64,000 nt of DNA. Origin: JALZCH01 sp036387135. GTDB taxonomy: Bacteria > Acidobacteriota > Blastocatellia > Pyrinomonadales > Pyrinomonadaceae. The position numbers and the translations under genes were made by a program. The stretch is taken from positions 62,001 through 126,000 of the forward strand of contig DASVUH010000064.1 of the NCBI GenBank assembly GCA_036387135.1, read 5' to 3'. The notes under the pieces were generated by a model. It was given only the letters and a program-made list of their open reading frames with translations, was not told where the DNA came from and did no database searches. This document shows positions 1 through 7,666 of this stretch, piece by piece (the stretch's first letter is position 1; each line of letters starts with the position of its first letter).

Positions 1-1067
1 TGCGGGTGCGCGTCTTCGATTGTGAAAGATAAAACCGAGGCTTTTTCCCGCGCCGTGCCGATAATGCGGACGCCTTCGATTGCCGACAGTTTTTCGGTCG
101 CGTATTCCAAAAGCTCGTGTTCGTATTCGGCGGCTTTTCCGAGATCAATCGAATTTAAATAATCAATCGCCGCGCCGAGTCCGATGTTGGCGGCGATTGC
201 CGGTGTTCCGGCTTCAAATTTTTCGGGAATCGGCGCAAACGTCGTTTTTTCAAAACTAACGGTGCGGATCATTCCGCCGCCGGTTTGATACGGCGGCATT
301 TTGTCCAGCCACTCGCGTTTGCCGTAAAGCACGCCGCTGCCCGTCGGCGCGTACATTTTGTGACCGGAAAACGTAAAGAAATCCGCGTCCAAATCCTGCA
401 CGTCAACCGGAAAATGCGGCACGCTTTGCGCGCCGTCAACAAAAACCGGAACGCCGAATTTATGCGCCGTCGCAATCATTTCCTTGATCGGATTGATTGT
501 TCCGAGAGAATTGGAGACGTGCGAAACGGCGACAATGCGCGTCCGCTCGTTGAGCAGATTTTCGTATTCTTCGATAATCAGCTCGCCGCGCTCGTTCATC
601 GGAATGATTTTCAGGTGCGCGCCTTTTTCTTCCGCCAGCATTTGCCACGGAATAATATTGGCGTGATGCTCCATCTGCGAAATGATAATTTCATCGCCTT
701 CGCCGACGAATTTGCGTCCGTATGAACTCGCCACCAAATTGACGCCTTCGGTGCAGCCGCGTACGAAAATACATTCTTTCGCCTCGCGCGCATTGATAAA
801 TTTGCGCACCTTTTCGCGCGCCGCTTCATAAGCGGTTGTCGCGTGTTGCGACAGATAATGCACGCCGCGATGAATGTTCGAATGTTCTTCGCGCAGATAT
901 TTCGCGCCGCGATCAATCACGACCTGCGGCACTTGCGACGAAGCCGCGTTGTCGAGATAAACGAGCGGTTTCCCGTTCACCGTTTGCGACAAGACAGGAA
1001 AGTCCTGTCTGATTTTTTTAACATCCCAATTGCTCATTTTTTGTAAAACTTTTTCTGGCGTCGCCAT
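1..1067 (-). CDS. sufS: cysteine desulfurase SufS (partial, C-terminus beyond window)
   Basis: PLP-dependent cysteine desulfurase that takes sulfur from cysteine for the SufBCD scaffold. About 355 codons are present and the reading frame runs off the window start, so the C-terminal domain with the active-site cysteine is not visible. Seen here: the N-terminal signature around LVYLDNAASSQ, the helix NIHRGVHYLS, the PLP-pocket segment SQMEHHANIIPW, and the Schiff-base lysine in FFTFSGHKMYAPTG. The ATG at 1067 is used; a second in-frame ATG (MSNWDVKK) lies about 10 codons in. It is the last visible gene of the suf operon, just downstream of the DUF2442 gene. The fold-type I class-V aminotransferase assignment is firm, and the suf context favours SufS over IscS or NifS. 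Confidence 0.95.
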   Translation of the reverse strand, partial: MATPEKVLQKMSNWDVKKIRQDFPVLSQTVNGKPLVYLDNAASSQVPQVVIDRGAKYLREEHSNIHRGVHYLSQHATTAYEAAREKVRKFINAREAKECIFVRGCTEGVNLVASSYGRKFVGEGDEIIISQMEHHANIIPWQMLAEEKGAHLKIIPMNERGELIIEEYENLLNERTRIVAVSHVSNSLGTINPIKEMIATAHKFGVPVFVDGAQSVPHFPVDVQDLDADFFTFSGHKMYAPTGSGVLYGKREWLDKMPPYQTGGGMIRTVSFEKTTFAPIPEKFEAGTPAIAANIGLGAAIDYLNSIDLGKAAEYEHELLEYATEKLSAIEGVRIIGTAREKASVLSFTIEDAHP

Positions 1068-1072
1068 AATTT

Positions 1073-1354
1073 TTAACTCAAACTTACTTCTGAATGACTT
1101 AAAACCATCATTTCGTTTTCTTGTATATTCTTGCCTTCCAAATACAAAGTTTCAGGGCTAATATCCTGTTCGTTTTCCCATCGAACCGTACCGAAAGCGA
1201 TTCTGATTTTTTTGAAGCGATTCAAATCTTTCAGTTCTTTAAAAACTTCATAATCAAGATAAGGTTTAACATCAAAACGCTTTGTGCTTCCGTCGTTGAA
1301 TTTTAAATCCAGCGTGTAATCATCATTAGCTTTTGCGGCAGTAACCTTTTTCAT
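1073..1354 (-). CDS. DUF2442 family protein
   Basis: 93-residue protein matching the DUF2442 pattern: a short beta-rich domain with DYTLDLKFNDGSTKRFDVKPYL followed by a conserved central KIRIAFGTVRWENEQDISPE. The function of the family is not established. DUF2442 genes are often found next to DUF4160 genes, as here (6 bp apart), and such pairs are suspected of toxin-antitoxin-like behaviour. It sits between sufD and sufS in the same orientation with almost no spacing, so it is probably cotranscribed with the suf genes. Nothing in the sequence links it to Fe-S chemistry: it has no cysteines. Confidence 0.8.
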   Translation of the reverse strand: MKKVTAAKANDDYTLDLKFNDGSTKRFDVKPYLDYEVFKELKDLNRFKKIRIAFGTVRWENEQDISPETLYLEGKNIQENEMMVLSHSEVSLS

Positions 1355-1360
1355 AGTTTT

Positions 1361-1630
1361 TTATCTCAATGGCTCAATTCTAAAAACCTGCTGTCCATTA
1401 ACAGCTAATTCCCAATTTGCCATTAAATCTTCTCGATGAATTTCAATCCACGCTTGAACAAGTTTCAACTTATTAGCTCTGATCGAACCTTCAATTACAT
1501 TTCCGTCAGGAATAGAAATTACCGCTTCTTCGCCGCTGTATTGCACATGAATATGCGCCAATTGATGTTGCCGGTTGTCGAAGTAATACATCAAAACAAT
1601 GATGCCGTAAAACATCGAAATAACAGGCAT
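1361..1630 (-). CDS. DUF4160 family protein
   Basis: 89 residues with the DUF4160 hallmarks: N-terminal MPVISMFYGIIVLMYY, the histidine-rich HQLAHIHVQYSGEEAVISI and a C-terminal helix KLVQAWIEIHREDLMANWEL. The aromatic/histidine core suggests a small alpha/beta domain, but no activity is established for the family. It begins 5 bp after sufD and is followed 6 bp later by the DUF2442 gene, which is the usual arrangement of this pair. Cotranscription with suf is inferred from spacing. A toxin-antitoxin role is a hypothesis from gene pairing only. Confidence 0.8.
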   Translation of the reverse strand: MPVISMFYGIIVLMYYFDNRQHQLAHIHVQYSGEEAVISIPDGNVIEGSIRANKLKLVQAWIEIHREDLMANWELAVNGQQVFRIEPLR

Positions 1631-1635
1631 AATTC

Positions 1636-2970
1636 CTAATCCAATTTCGTTTCCAAACGATTCAAAACCGCCGCGTCCAACTGCTTTTTGATTGATTCGA
1701 TTTTGATTTTGTTGATGACTTCTTCGGCAAAACCATAAGTCAAAAGATTGCGCGCGAGCGGTTCGTTCAAACCACGCGAGAGCAAATAAAACAATTCTTC
1801 TTCTTCAAGCTGTCCGACGGTCGCGCCGTGCGAGCATTTCACGTCGTCGTTAAAGATTTCGAGCTGCGGTTTCGTGTCAACGCGGGCGTCGTTTGAGAGC
1901 AGCAGATTTTTGTTAGATTGATAACCGTCCGTGCCGGACGCGCCTTCGGCGACAAAAACTTTGCCGTTAAAGACTGCATGAGATTTGCCGTTCAAAACGC
2001 CTTTGTATGTTTGATTCGACTTACAATTTTTAACCAGATGTTCGATTGTCGAATGAGTGTCAGCGTGCTGCGTGTCGCCGATCATATACAGCCCGTCAAC
2101 AAAACATTCCGCGCCTTCGGCGTTAAATTTGACGCTGATGTCGTGTCGCGCAAGCGCTCCGCCGAAATTTAGGTTCGTCGTGTCATAAAACGAATCGCGC
2201 CGTAAAGTCACGCCTGTTGAGCCTACGTGCAAAGCGGCGTGACTTTCGCGCTGAACGCGGTAATGCGTCAACCGCGCGTTGTCTTCCAGGACAATTTCGA
2301 CAATTGAATTCGTCAAATATTTATTTTCCGAAGCTCGCGAGTAATGTTCAATCAATGTCGCTTCCGCTCCCGTTTCGAGAAAAACGAAAACGCGCGGAAA
2401 CGTCGCAAACGCCGCTTCTTCAGCGCTCGAATGAAAAAGCAGGTGAATCGGCGCTTCGATTTTGACGTTTTTCGGCACGAACAAAAACGCGCCGTGAGCG
2501 GCAAAAGCCGTATTCAAAGCCGTAAAACCGTTTTGCTCGGACGCGATGAGCCGCGCGTAATATTGGCGAAAAATTTCGCCGTATTTTTCATTCGCCAAAA
2601 CTTCCTGCAAGCTTGTCGCAGCGAAACATTCTGTCAACGCTTTGGTTGAAGACCTTTCGGAGATAAAAACGCCGTTCTGAAAAACGAGCGTGCTGTTTTC
2701 CGATTCCGCAGCGTATAAAATGTTTTCGGCAATTTCGCTTTCTTCGCCGCTCAGATGCGTGCGAATTTCAAACTCGTCTTTGACGAACGGCGCGACGTTC
2801 GTATATTTCCACTCTTCCTGTTTAACAGTCGGAAAGCCGGTTTCACGGAAACGGTCAATCGCGTTTTCGCGCACCATTCTCAGCCAAGCGGCTTCGTTTC
2901 CGTTTGTTTCCAAAATTTGGCGAAAAGCCTCCGTGTAATTATTTTCTACCGCCGTTTGTTGTGAAGCCAT
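1636..2970 (-). CDS. sufD: Fe-S cluster assembly protein SufD
   Basis: Scaffold partner of SufB in the SufBC2D complex. About 444 residues, normal for SufD. The N-terminal helical part contains the EEWKYTNVAPF motif; the right-handed beta-helix core follows, and the C-terminal CSHGATVGQLEEEELFYLLS carries the conserved Cys-His and the SufB-interaction region. Two ATG codons compete. The Shine-Dalgarno AAGGAGG lies only 3 nt from the first (2976) but 9 nt from the second (2970), so 2970 is preferred. It is directly downstream of sufC (about 15 bp) and upstream of the DUF4160 gene in the suf operon. Confidence 0.95.
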   Translation of the reverse strand: MASQQTAVENNYTEAFRQILETNGNEAAWLRMVRENAIDRFRETGFPTVKQEEWKYTNVAPFVKDEFEIRTHLSGEESEIAENILYAAESENSTLVFQNGVFISERSSTKALTECFAATSLQEVLANEKYGEIFRQYYARLIASEQNGFTALNTAFAAHGAFLFVPKNVKIEAPIHLLFHSSAEEAAFATFPRVFVFLETGAEATLIEHYSRASENKYLTNSIVEIVLEDNARLTHYRVQRESHAALHVGSTGVTLRRDSFYDTTNLNFGGALARHDISVKFNAEGAECFVDGLYMIGDTQHADTHSTIEHLVKNCKSNQTYKGVLNGKSHAVFNGKVFVAEGASGTDGYQSNKNLLLSNDARVDTKPQLEIFNDDVKCSHGATVGQLEEEELFYLLSRGLNEPLARNLLTYGFAEEVINKIKIESIKKQLDAAVLNRLETKLD

Positions 2971-2984
2971 TTTCATTTTCCTCC

Positions 2985-3737
2985 TTAAACTGCGGCAGAT
3001 TTAACCCAGTCATATCCTTTTTCTTCCAGTTCCAGAGCCAGCTCTTTGCCGCCTTGTTTGACGATTCGCCCGCCAGCCAGAACGTGAACAAAATCCGGTT
3101 CGATATAATTCAACAGCCGTTGATAGTGCGTGACGAGAATAATCGCGTTTTCCGAATTGCGTAATTTATTGACGCCTTCGGCGACGATTCTCAAAGCGTC
3201 AATATCCAAACCGGAATCGGTTTCGTCTAAAACCGCGAGCTTTGGTTCGAGAACCGCCATCTGTAAAATCTCGTTGCGTTTCTTTTCGCCGCCGGAAAAT
3301 CCTTCGTTGACGCCGCGATTGATAAACTCGGTCGGCATTCCGACGATTTTCATTTTTTCTTTCAGATAATCGTTAAATTCGAGCGGGTCTAATTCTTCCT
3401 GCTCGAAATGCTTCATTTTCTCGTTGTAGGCGAGCCGCAAAAACTGCGAATTCGTGACGCCGGGAACTTCGACCGGATATTGAAACGCCATAAAAATGCC
3501 TTCGCGGGCGCGCTCGTCCGGTTCTAATTCCAATAAATCTTTGCCTTCAAACAATACTTCGCCTGAAATCACTTCATAAGTCGGATGTCCGGCTAAAACT
3601 TTCGACAAAGTTGATTTGCCGGAACCGTTCGGTCCCATAATCGCGTGGACTTCGCCTTTGTTAATCGAGAGCGACAGCCCTTTTAAAATCTCTTTGTTTT
3701 CAATCCCCGCGTGTAAATCTTTTACTTCTAATAACAT
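2985..3737 (-). CDS. sufC: Fe-S cluster assembly ATPase SufC
   Basis: Cytosolic ABC-type ATPase that drives conformational change of SufB/SufD. 250 residues, the usual size. Walker A GPNGSGKST is at residues 35-43, the signature is the SufC-typical FSGGEKKRNEI, Walker B is LAVLDETDSGLDIDAL, and the switch histidine lies in ILVTHYQRLL. There are no membrane segments. It follows the small membrane protein at 3741-3977 by 3 bp and precedes sufD. In many suf operons sufB, sufC and sufD are contiguous; here four other genes separate sufB from sufC. Confidence 0.97.
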   Translation of the reverse strand: MLLEVKDLHAGIENKEILKGLSLSINKGEVHAIMGPNGSGKSTLSKVLAGHPTYEVISGEVLFEGKDLLELEPDERAREGIFMAFQYPVEVPGVTNSQFLRLAYNEKMKHFEQEELDPLEFNDYLKEKMKIVGMPTEFINRGVNEGFSGGEKKRNEILQMAVLEPKLAVLDETDSGLDIDALRIVAEGVNKLRNSENAIILVTHYQRLLNYIEPDFVHVLAGGRIVKQGGKELALELEEKGYDWVKSAAV

Positions 3738-3740
3738 TTT

Positions 3741-3977
3741 CTAAACTTCCCCTTTGTTTTCCGTTCGCTTCCAATTCAAAAAACCGCGCAAATGCATAGT
3801 GAAAAATATTAAGCTGCCGATTGTCATCGCTATGCTGCCGGTGAGAACACCGAAAATCATCCAGCTCAGGCTCGCAATCATAAATAAAATAAAACCGATC
3901 TTATTTTTGTTGCCGAGCAAATAAACGCCTGAAAGCCCGCAAACCGTCGCCAGCCAGTCAATTCCGTAATACTGCAT
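3741..3977 (-). CDS. small membrane protein, possibly PnuC-like
   Basis: 78 residues with three likely membrane helices: about 8-22 (WLATVCGLSGVYLLG), 27-45 (KIGFILFMIASLSWMIFGV) and 48-68. It ends in a charged tail. The three-helix layout and the YGIDWLATVCGLSGVYLLGN start resemble the short, half-length relatives of PnuC/SemiSWEET-type transporters, so it might oligomerise into a pore. No substrate can be inferred. It is tightly packed between the RidA-like gene (3 bp) and sufC (3 bp) and is therefore probably translated from the suf transcript. Moderate confidence in the fold, low in any function. Confidence 0.6.
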   Translation of the reverse strand: MQYYGIDWLATVCGLSGVYLLGNKNKIGFILFMIASLSWMIFGVLTGSIAMTIGSLIFFTMHLRGFLNWKRTENKGEV

Positions 3978-3980
3978 TCG

Positions 3981-4361
3981 CTATTCTTTCACCGCCGCAA
4001 TCGCCTGAATCTCGATCTTCGTCCCGAAATGCAAATCTTTGACCGGCACAATCGCCCGCGCAGGTTTGTGTTCGCCCAAAATTCGCGCGTAGGTTTCGTT
4101 TACTTTGTCCCACAATTCCATCTCGGAAACGTAAATCGTCATCTGCAAAACGTGATTCAAATCGCTTCCGGCTTCAAGCAAAATCTGTTCGACGTTTCGC
4201 AAAGCAAGCTCCGTCTGCGCCTCGATTGCTCCTGTTTCCACTTCGCCCGTTACGGCATCTCGCGGCAATTGTCCCGACACAAAAATTAAGCCGTTATGAA
4301 CTACGGCTGACGAATAATGCCCTTTCGGTTCGGGCGCGTTTGGTAACTTAACTTTCTGCAT
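3981..4361 (-). CDS. RidA family protein (enamine/imine deaminase type)
   Basis: 126-residue Rid protein. Family features: GHYSSAVVHNGLIFVSGQLP near the N-terminus, the helix EAQTELALRNVEQILLEAGS, and the active-site strand KPARAIVPVKDLHFG with Arg102, the residue that binds the carboxylate of the 2-aminoacrylate-derived imine in RidA, plus Glu117 in KIEIQAIA. RidA proteins hydrolyse reactive enamines/imines released by PLP enzymes. A role protecting PLP enzymes such as SufS is plausible because the gene is in the suf operon, but that is inference. The stop is 3 bp from the next gene. Confidence 0.88.
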   Translation of the reverse strand: MQKVKLPNAPEPKGHYSSAVVHNGLIFVSGQLPRDAVTGEVETGAIEAQTELALRNVEQILLEAGSDLNHVLQMTIYVSEMELWDKVNETYARILGEHKPARAIVPVKDLHFGTKIEIQAIAAVKE

Positions 4362-4362
4362 T

Positions 4363-4920
4363 TCAATATGTGATCACGCTAATATAGTTTCCGTTCACGG
4401 TAATCATTCCGACCGCGCCTATTTGTTCAAGAAAAACATATCCAGCTAATCTTTTGCATTTTTCAATCGCTGCTTCACAAGTTTCGCCATAAGCTAAAAC
4501 GCCGTTCATCTCAACAGCTTCAGCAATCCAACGCCCGTCAGATTCCCGCTCAGCTTCAATTTTGAGATTTTTTACAAATTCTCTTGCTCTTTTGCGAGAA
4601 GTTTTACCGTTTCCGGCGTGTGTTTTTCTTCGTTGAAGCTGTTGTTCGATAACTTCGCCTAAAGGCGCATCAGGAGATTTTTTCCAATCTTCTCTTTTAA
4701 TCTCCCGCGATTTGCTTTCAATCAAATCCGCCTTCACCAAATCAACATCGCCGATTACCTGCCGCAAAACTTCATCAACCTTTTTTCTATAAACACGATT
4801 AACCTTTGCCTTCCGCAAAGGAATATTTCTGCGAGAAGCCTTGTCATTTTCGCCGTAAGTATTACGACAATCTTTGTCGTAACTTAAAGTCTTCTTTTCT
4901 TGCGGCGTTTTCCGTTTCAT
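4363..4920 (-). CDS. HicB-like protein with long basic N-terminal extension
   Basis: 185 residues in two parts. Residues about 1-110 are very basic and hydrophilic (RRNIPLRKAKVNRVYRKK, then DVDLVKADLIESKSREIKRE), with no domain I can name. Residues about 118-185 form a HicB-like partial RNase H fold: IEAERESDGRWIAEAVEMNG followed by a helix AYGETCEAAIEKCKRLAGY. HicB proteins are usually 70-140-residue antitoxins with a C-terminal DNA-binding domain and a HicA partner. No HicA gene and no helix-turn-helix are visible here. The combination suggests a fusion of two small genes or a distinct orphan family. It lies between the RidA-like gene and the zinc-ribbon protein in the suf operon. Confidence 0.6.
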   Translation of the reverse strand: MKRKTPQEKKTLSYDKDCRNTYGENDKASRRNIPLRKAKVNRVYRKKVDEVLRQVIGDVDLVKADLIESKSREIKREDWKKSPDAPLGEVIEQQLQRRKTHAGNGKTSRKRAREFVKNLKIEAERESDGRWIAEAVEMNGVLAYGETCEAAIEKCKRLAGYVFLEQIGAVGMITVNGNYISVITY

Positions 4921-4965
4921 AAAGCGATACAGTTTTCTAATTTCAATTCAAAAAGTTTTGCCGTT

Positions 4966-5457
4966 TTACTCTGCTCGTTTGGAATTCGCTTCAACAAAAA
5001 GTAATTCGGTTGACACTTCCGTTACACTCGGAACGGGAGAAAACGGTTTTTCCTCAATCAACTTTGCAGTTTCCCGTGCTTCAAGCTTTTCTTCTTCGGC
5101 GCTTGTTATGACATCGCGCCTGTTCGTTTTCAGACTTTGACGCTGAAAGTATTTGAGAGTTCCATCAGCCGCCATCAATAACATAAAAGACACCAGACTG
5201 AGCTTGACCAAATCTTTGCCGCCGTCAAAATCCGTAGTAGCAAGCCTGAAAACGCCCAAAGCGAATAAAACAATCAGTAAAATTTGAACGTAATCAATCA
5301 GCTTTCCGGCGCTTCTCAATTTTTTCAGTTGTTTCGTGTCTTCGCCGAAAACCAACTGGCTCAAAAACAGTTTTTCAATGTCGGGCAAATGCAAACCGCA
5401 ATAACGACAATAATTTTGGTGCTTTTTATTTCGCGATCCGCAATTAGGACAATGCAT
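4966..5457 (-). CDS. zinc-ribbon membrane protein
   Basis: 163 residues. An N-terminal double-CxxC zinc ribbon (MHCPNCGSRNKKHQNYCRYCG, cysteines 3, 6, 17 and 20) is followed by a linker and two probable membrane helices, about 53-73 (VQILLIVLFALGVFRLA) and 82-98 (LVKLSLVSFMLLMAADG), and then a charged tail of about 60 residues rich in Glu/Lys. This layout is common in Acidobacteriota proteins annotated only as zinc-ribbon domain-containing. It sits immediately downstream of sufB in the same direction. The ribbon may bind zinc structurally. No catalytic motif is seen, and a link to Fe-S assembly rests on location alone. Confidence 0.75.
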   Translation of the reverse strand: MHCPNCGSRNKKHQNYCRYCGLHLPDIEKLFLSQLVFGEDTKQLKKLRSAGKLIDYVQILLIVLFALGVFRLATTDFDGGKDLVKLSLVSFMLLMAADGTLKYFQRQSLKTNRRDVITSAEEEKLEARETAKLIEEKPFSPVPSVTEVSTELLFVEANSKRAE

Positions 5458-5502
5458 AATGCAAGATTCTCCTTTAATTGTTGTTTGCGGTTTGCCTCGC
5501 CT

Positions 5503-6942
5503 TTAACCGACGCTGTTTTCCAATTTCAAGCCCAGCAGTTTCTGCGCTTCGACCGCGTATTCCATCGGCAATTCGCGGAAAACTTCTTTGCAAAAACCAT
5601 TGATAATCAGCGAAACCGAATCTTCCTGCGACAAACCGCGCTGTTGCAGATAAAACAACTGCTCTTCGGAAATACGCGAAGTCGTCGCTTCGTGTTCGAC
5701 TTTTGCCGTGTTGTTCATCACCTCGATATACGGAAACGTATTTGCCGAGCTGCGGTCGCCGATCAGCATCGAATCGCACTGCGTATAATTGCGCGCGCCT
5801 TCCGCCTTCGGCATAACTTTGACCAAACCTCGATAGCTGTTATTCGATTTTCCGGCGGAAATTCCTTTCGAGACAATCGTTGATCTGGTGTTTTTGCCGA
5901 GATGAATCATTTTCGTTCCGGTGTCGGCAATCTGCGCGTTGTTCGTCAGCGCGACCGAATAAAACTCGCCGATTGAATTGTCGCCCTGCAAAATCACCGA
6001 CGGATATTTCCACGTAATAGCCGAGCCGGTTTCAACCTGCGTCCACGAAATTTTCGAGTTTTTCCCGCGACACGCTCCGCGTTTGGTGACGAAGTTATAA
6101 ATACCGCCGATGCCTTCTTCGTTTCCTGCGTACCAGTTTTGAACGGTTGAATATTTGATTTCAGCATCGTCCAGCGCAATCAATTCGACAACCGCCGCAT
6201 GAAGCTGATTTTTGCTAAACTGCGGCGCGGTGCAGCCTTCGTTATATGCGACCGAAGCGCCTTCTTCGGCGACAATCAGCGTTCGTTCAAACTGTCCGCT
6301 TTCCGCGTTGTTGATTCGGAAATACGTCGAAAGCTCCATCGGGCATTTGACGCCTTTCGGAATAAAGACGAAAGAACCGTCGGAAAAAACGGCGCTGTTC
6401 AAAGCCGCGAAATAGTTGTCGCCTACGGGAACGACCGACCCCAGATATTTTTTGATAAGTTCGGGATAATCTTTAAGCGCTTCCGAAAAGGAACAGAAAA
6501 TCACTCCCGCTTCATACAGTTTTTTTCTATAAGTTGTCGCAACCGAAACCGAATCAAACACGGCGTCCACCGCAACGTTCGCCAGCATTTTTTGCTCGGT
6601 CAAAGGAATGCCGAGCTTTTCAAAAGTTCTAAGCAGCTCCGGGTCAACTTCGTCGAGCGATTTTTTCAGATCTTTCTGCTTCGGCGCGGAATAATAAGTA
6701 ATATCCTGATAATCAATTTTAGGATATTTAAAATTCGCCCAATAATTCGGCTCTTTCATCGTCAGCCATTGACGAAACGCTTTGAGGCGAAATTCGAGCA
6801 TCCATTCCGGCTCGTTTTTCTTTTTGGAAATCAGCCGCACGGTGTCTTCGGATAAACCTTTCGGAATCGAGTCCGATTCAATATCGGTGACAAAACCGTA
6901 TTTGTATTCTCTGTTTGCTAAAAGCTCAACTGCTGTACTCAT
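5503..6942 (-). CDS. sufB: Fe-S cluster assembly protein SufB
   Basis: 479-residue scaffold of the SufBC2D complex, full length for the family. Diagnostic segments: EPEWMLEFRLKAFRQW near residue 46, the beta-helix core with FIPKGVKCPMELSTYFRIN, GCTAPQFSKNQLHAAVVEL and KRGACRGKNSKISWTQVETG, and the C-terminal VEHEATTSRISEEQLFYL whose Glu-His is conserved. The start ATG at 6942 has a GGAAC upstream but only a weak Shine-Dalgarno. It is the first structural gene after the Rrf2 regulator (41 bp), so it is the likely direct target of that regulator. The C-terminal GLKLENSVG is ordinary. Confidence 0.97.
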   Translation of the reverse strand: MSTAVELLANREYKYGFVTDIESDSIPKGLSEDTVRLISKKKNEPEWMLEFRLKAFRQWLTMKEPNYWANFKYPKIDYQDITYYSAPKQKDLKKSLDEVDPELLRTFEKLGIPLTEQKMLANVAVDAVFDSVSVATTYRKKLYEAGVIFCSFSEALKDYPELIKKYLGSVVPVGDNYFAALNSAVFSDGSFVFIPKGVKCPMELSTYFRINNAESGQFERTLIVAEEGASVAYNEGCTAPQFSKNQLHAAVVELIALDDAEIKYSTVQNWYAGNEEGIGGIYNFVTKRGACRGKNSKISWTQVETGSAITWKYPSVILQGDNSIGEFYSVALTNNAQIADTGTKMIHLGKNTRSTIVSKGISAGKSNNSYRGLVKVMPKAEGARNYTQCDSMLIGDRSSANTFPYIEVMNNTAKVEHEATTSRISEEQLFYLQQRGLSQEDSVSLIINGFCKEVFRELPMEYAVEAQKLLGLKLENSVG

Positions 6943-6983
6943 TTTTTAAAAGTTCCAAGTTCAAGATTCAAAGTCGCTTTCGT

Positions 6984-7454
6984 TTAAACGACGACTTTTT
7001 GAGTTAATTTTTGAATTCGATAAAAAGTTTCGTTCACTTTGCGCTCTTCGCCGACGAGCTGCGCCAGAGTGATTTTCGACAAAGCCTGATGCACAATTTC
7101 GTGCAAGCCCAAAATGACCGGGCGAATCCCGCAATCGCCCGTGTGGACGCAAACGTCGAGAACGCCTGTGTAACTCTGACAATGATTCTCAACCGCGTCG
7201 GCGTCCAAAATTTTAATCACATCGCTCAACAGAATTTCTTCCGCAGGGCGAGCGAGCGTGTAACCGCCTTTCGTCCCGCGCGTTGAATGCACCAAATCGG
7301 CTTTGCTCAAAAGCCACATCAGTTTTCCGGCGTTTGCGCCGGAAATTCCTTCGCGCTCGGCAATTTGATTAAGCGTCAAACTCTCGCCCGGCGGCAGCGA
7401 AGCAAGCTGAACCAGACACCGCAAACCGTATTCTTCCTGCGCCGAAATCTTCAT
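6984..7454 (-). CDS. Rrf2/IscR-like Fe-S-sensing transcriptional regulator
   Basis: 156 residues with the Rrf2 winged helix: MKISAQEEYGLRCLVQLA at the start, the recognition helix region GISGANAGKLMWLLSKADLV and the wing RGTKGGYTLARP. Three cysteines, Cys92, Cys102 and Cys108, sit where IscR has Cys92, Cys98 and Cys104, so an Fe-S cofactor is likely, with a longer first spacing (9 residues instead of 5). The gene heads the suf operon, 41 bp before sufB, so autoregulated control of Fe-S assembly is expected (SufR/IscR/RirA-type role). The start ATG lacks a strong Shine-Dalgarno at normal distance (an AAGGA lies about 17 nt upstream). Confidence 0.9.
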   Translation of the reverse strand: MKISAQEEYGLRCLVQLASLPPGESLTLNQIAEREGISGANAGKLMWLLSKADLVHSTRGTKGGYTLARPAEEILLSDVIKILDADAVENHCQSYTGVLDVCVHTGDCGIRPVILGLHEIVHQALSKITLAQLVGEERKVNETFYRIQKLTQKVVV

Positions 7455-7497
7455 TTTTCGTTTACCGAGCGTTCCTTGTAAAAGTTCTCACAAATAG

Positions 7498-7525
7498 ATT
7501 TTAGCAAACCTTACTTTTTTGTCAA
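7498..7525 (-). promoter_or_regulatory. sigma-70-type promoter of the rrf2-suf operon
   Basis: On the minus strand TTGACA (7525-7520) is followed after 16 nt by TAAAAT (7503-7498), close to the sigma-70 consensus. Transcription would start near 7490, about 37 nt before the regulator's ATG at 7454, and read through the whole suf operon. No clean dyad operator was recognised between the promoter and the start codon. Confidence 0.7.
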
Positions 7526-7666
7526 GATTCGGTTTCTTTTTGCGCGATAAATTTTTATCCGTTTACTTCGATGAATATTCTGTCGTCGCCGCTTGACACG
7601 ATGGGGAAAGCGTCGTAAAAGTTGCCGTGCATTTGTTCCGAATGCGCGCCTTTTTGTTTGTAATTT

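Noticed and set aside
285..725. 146-aa reading frame on the plus strand
   Set aside because: It is the antisense shadow of sufS, whose protein motifs are unmistakable.
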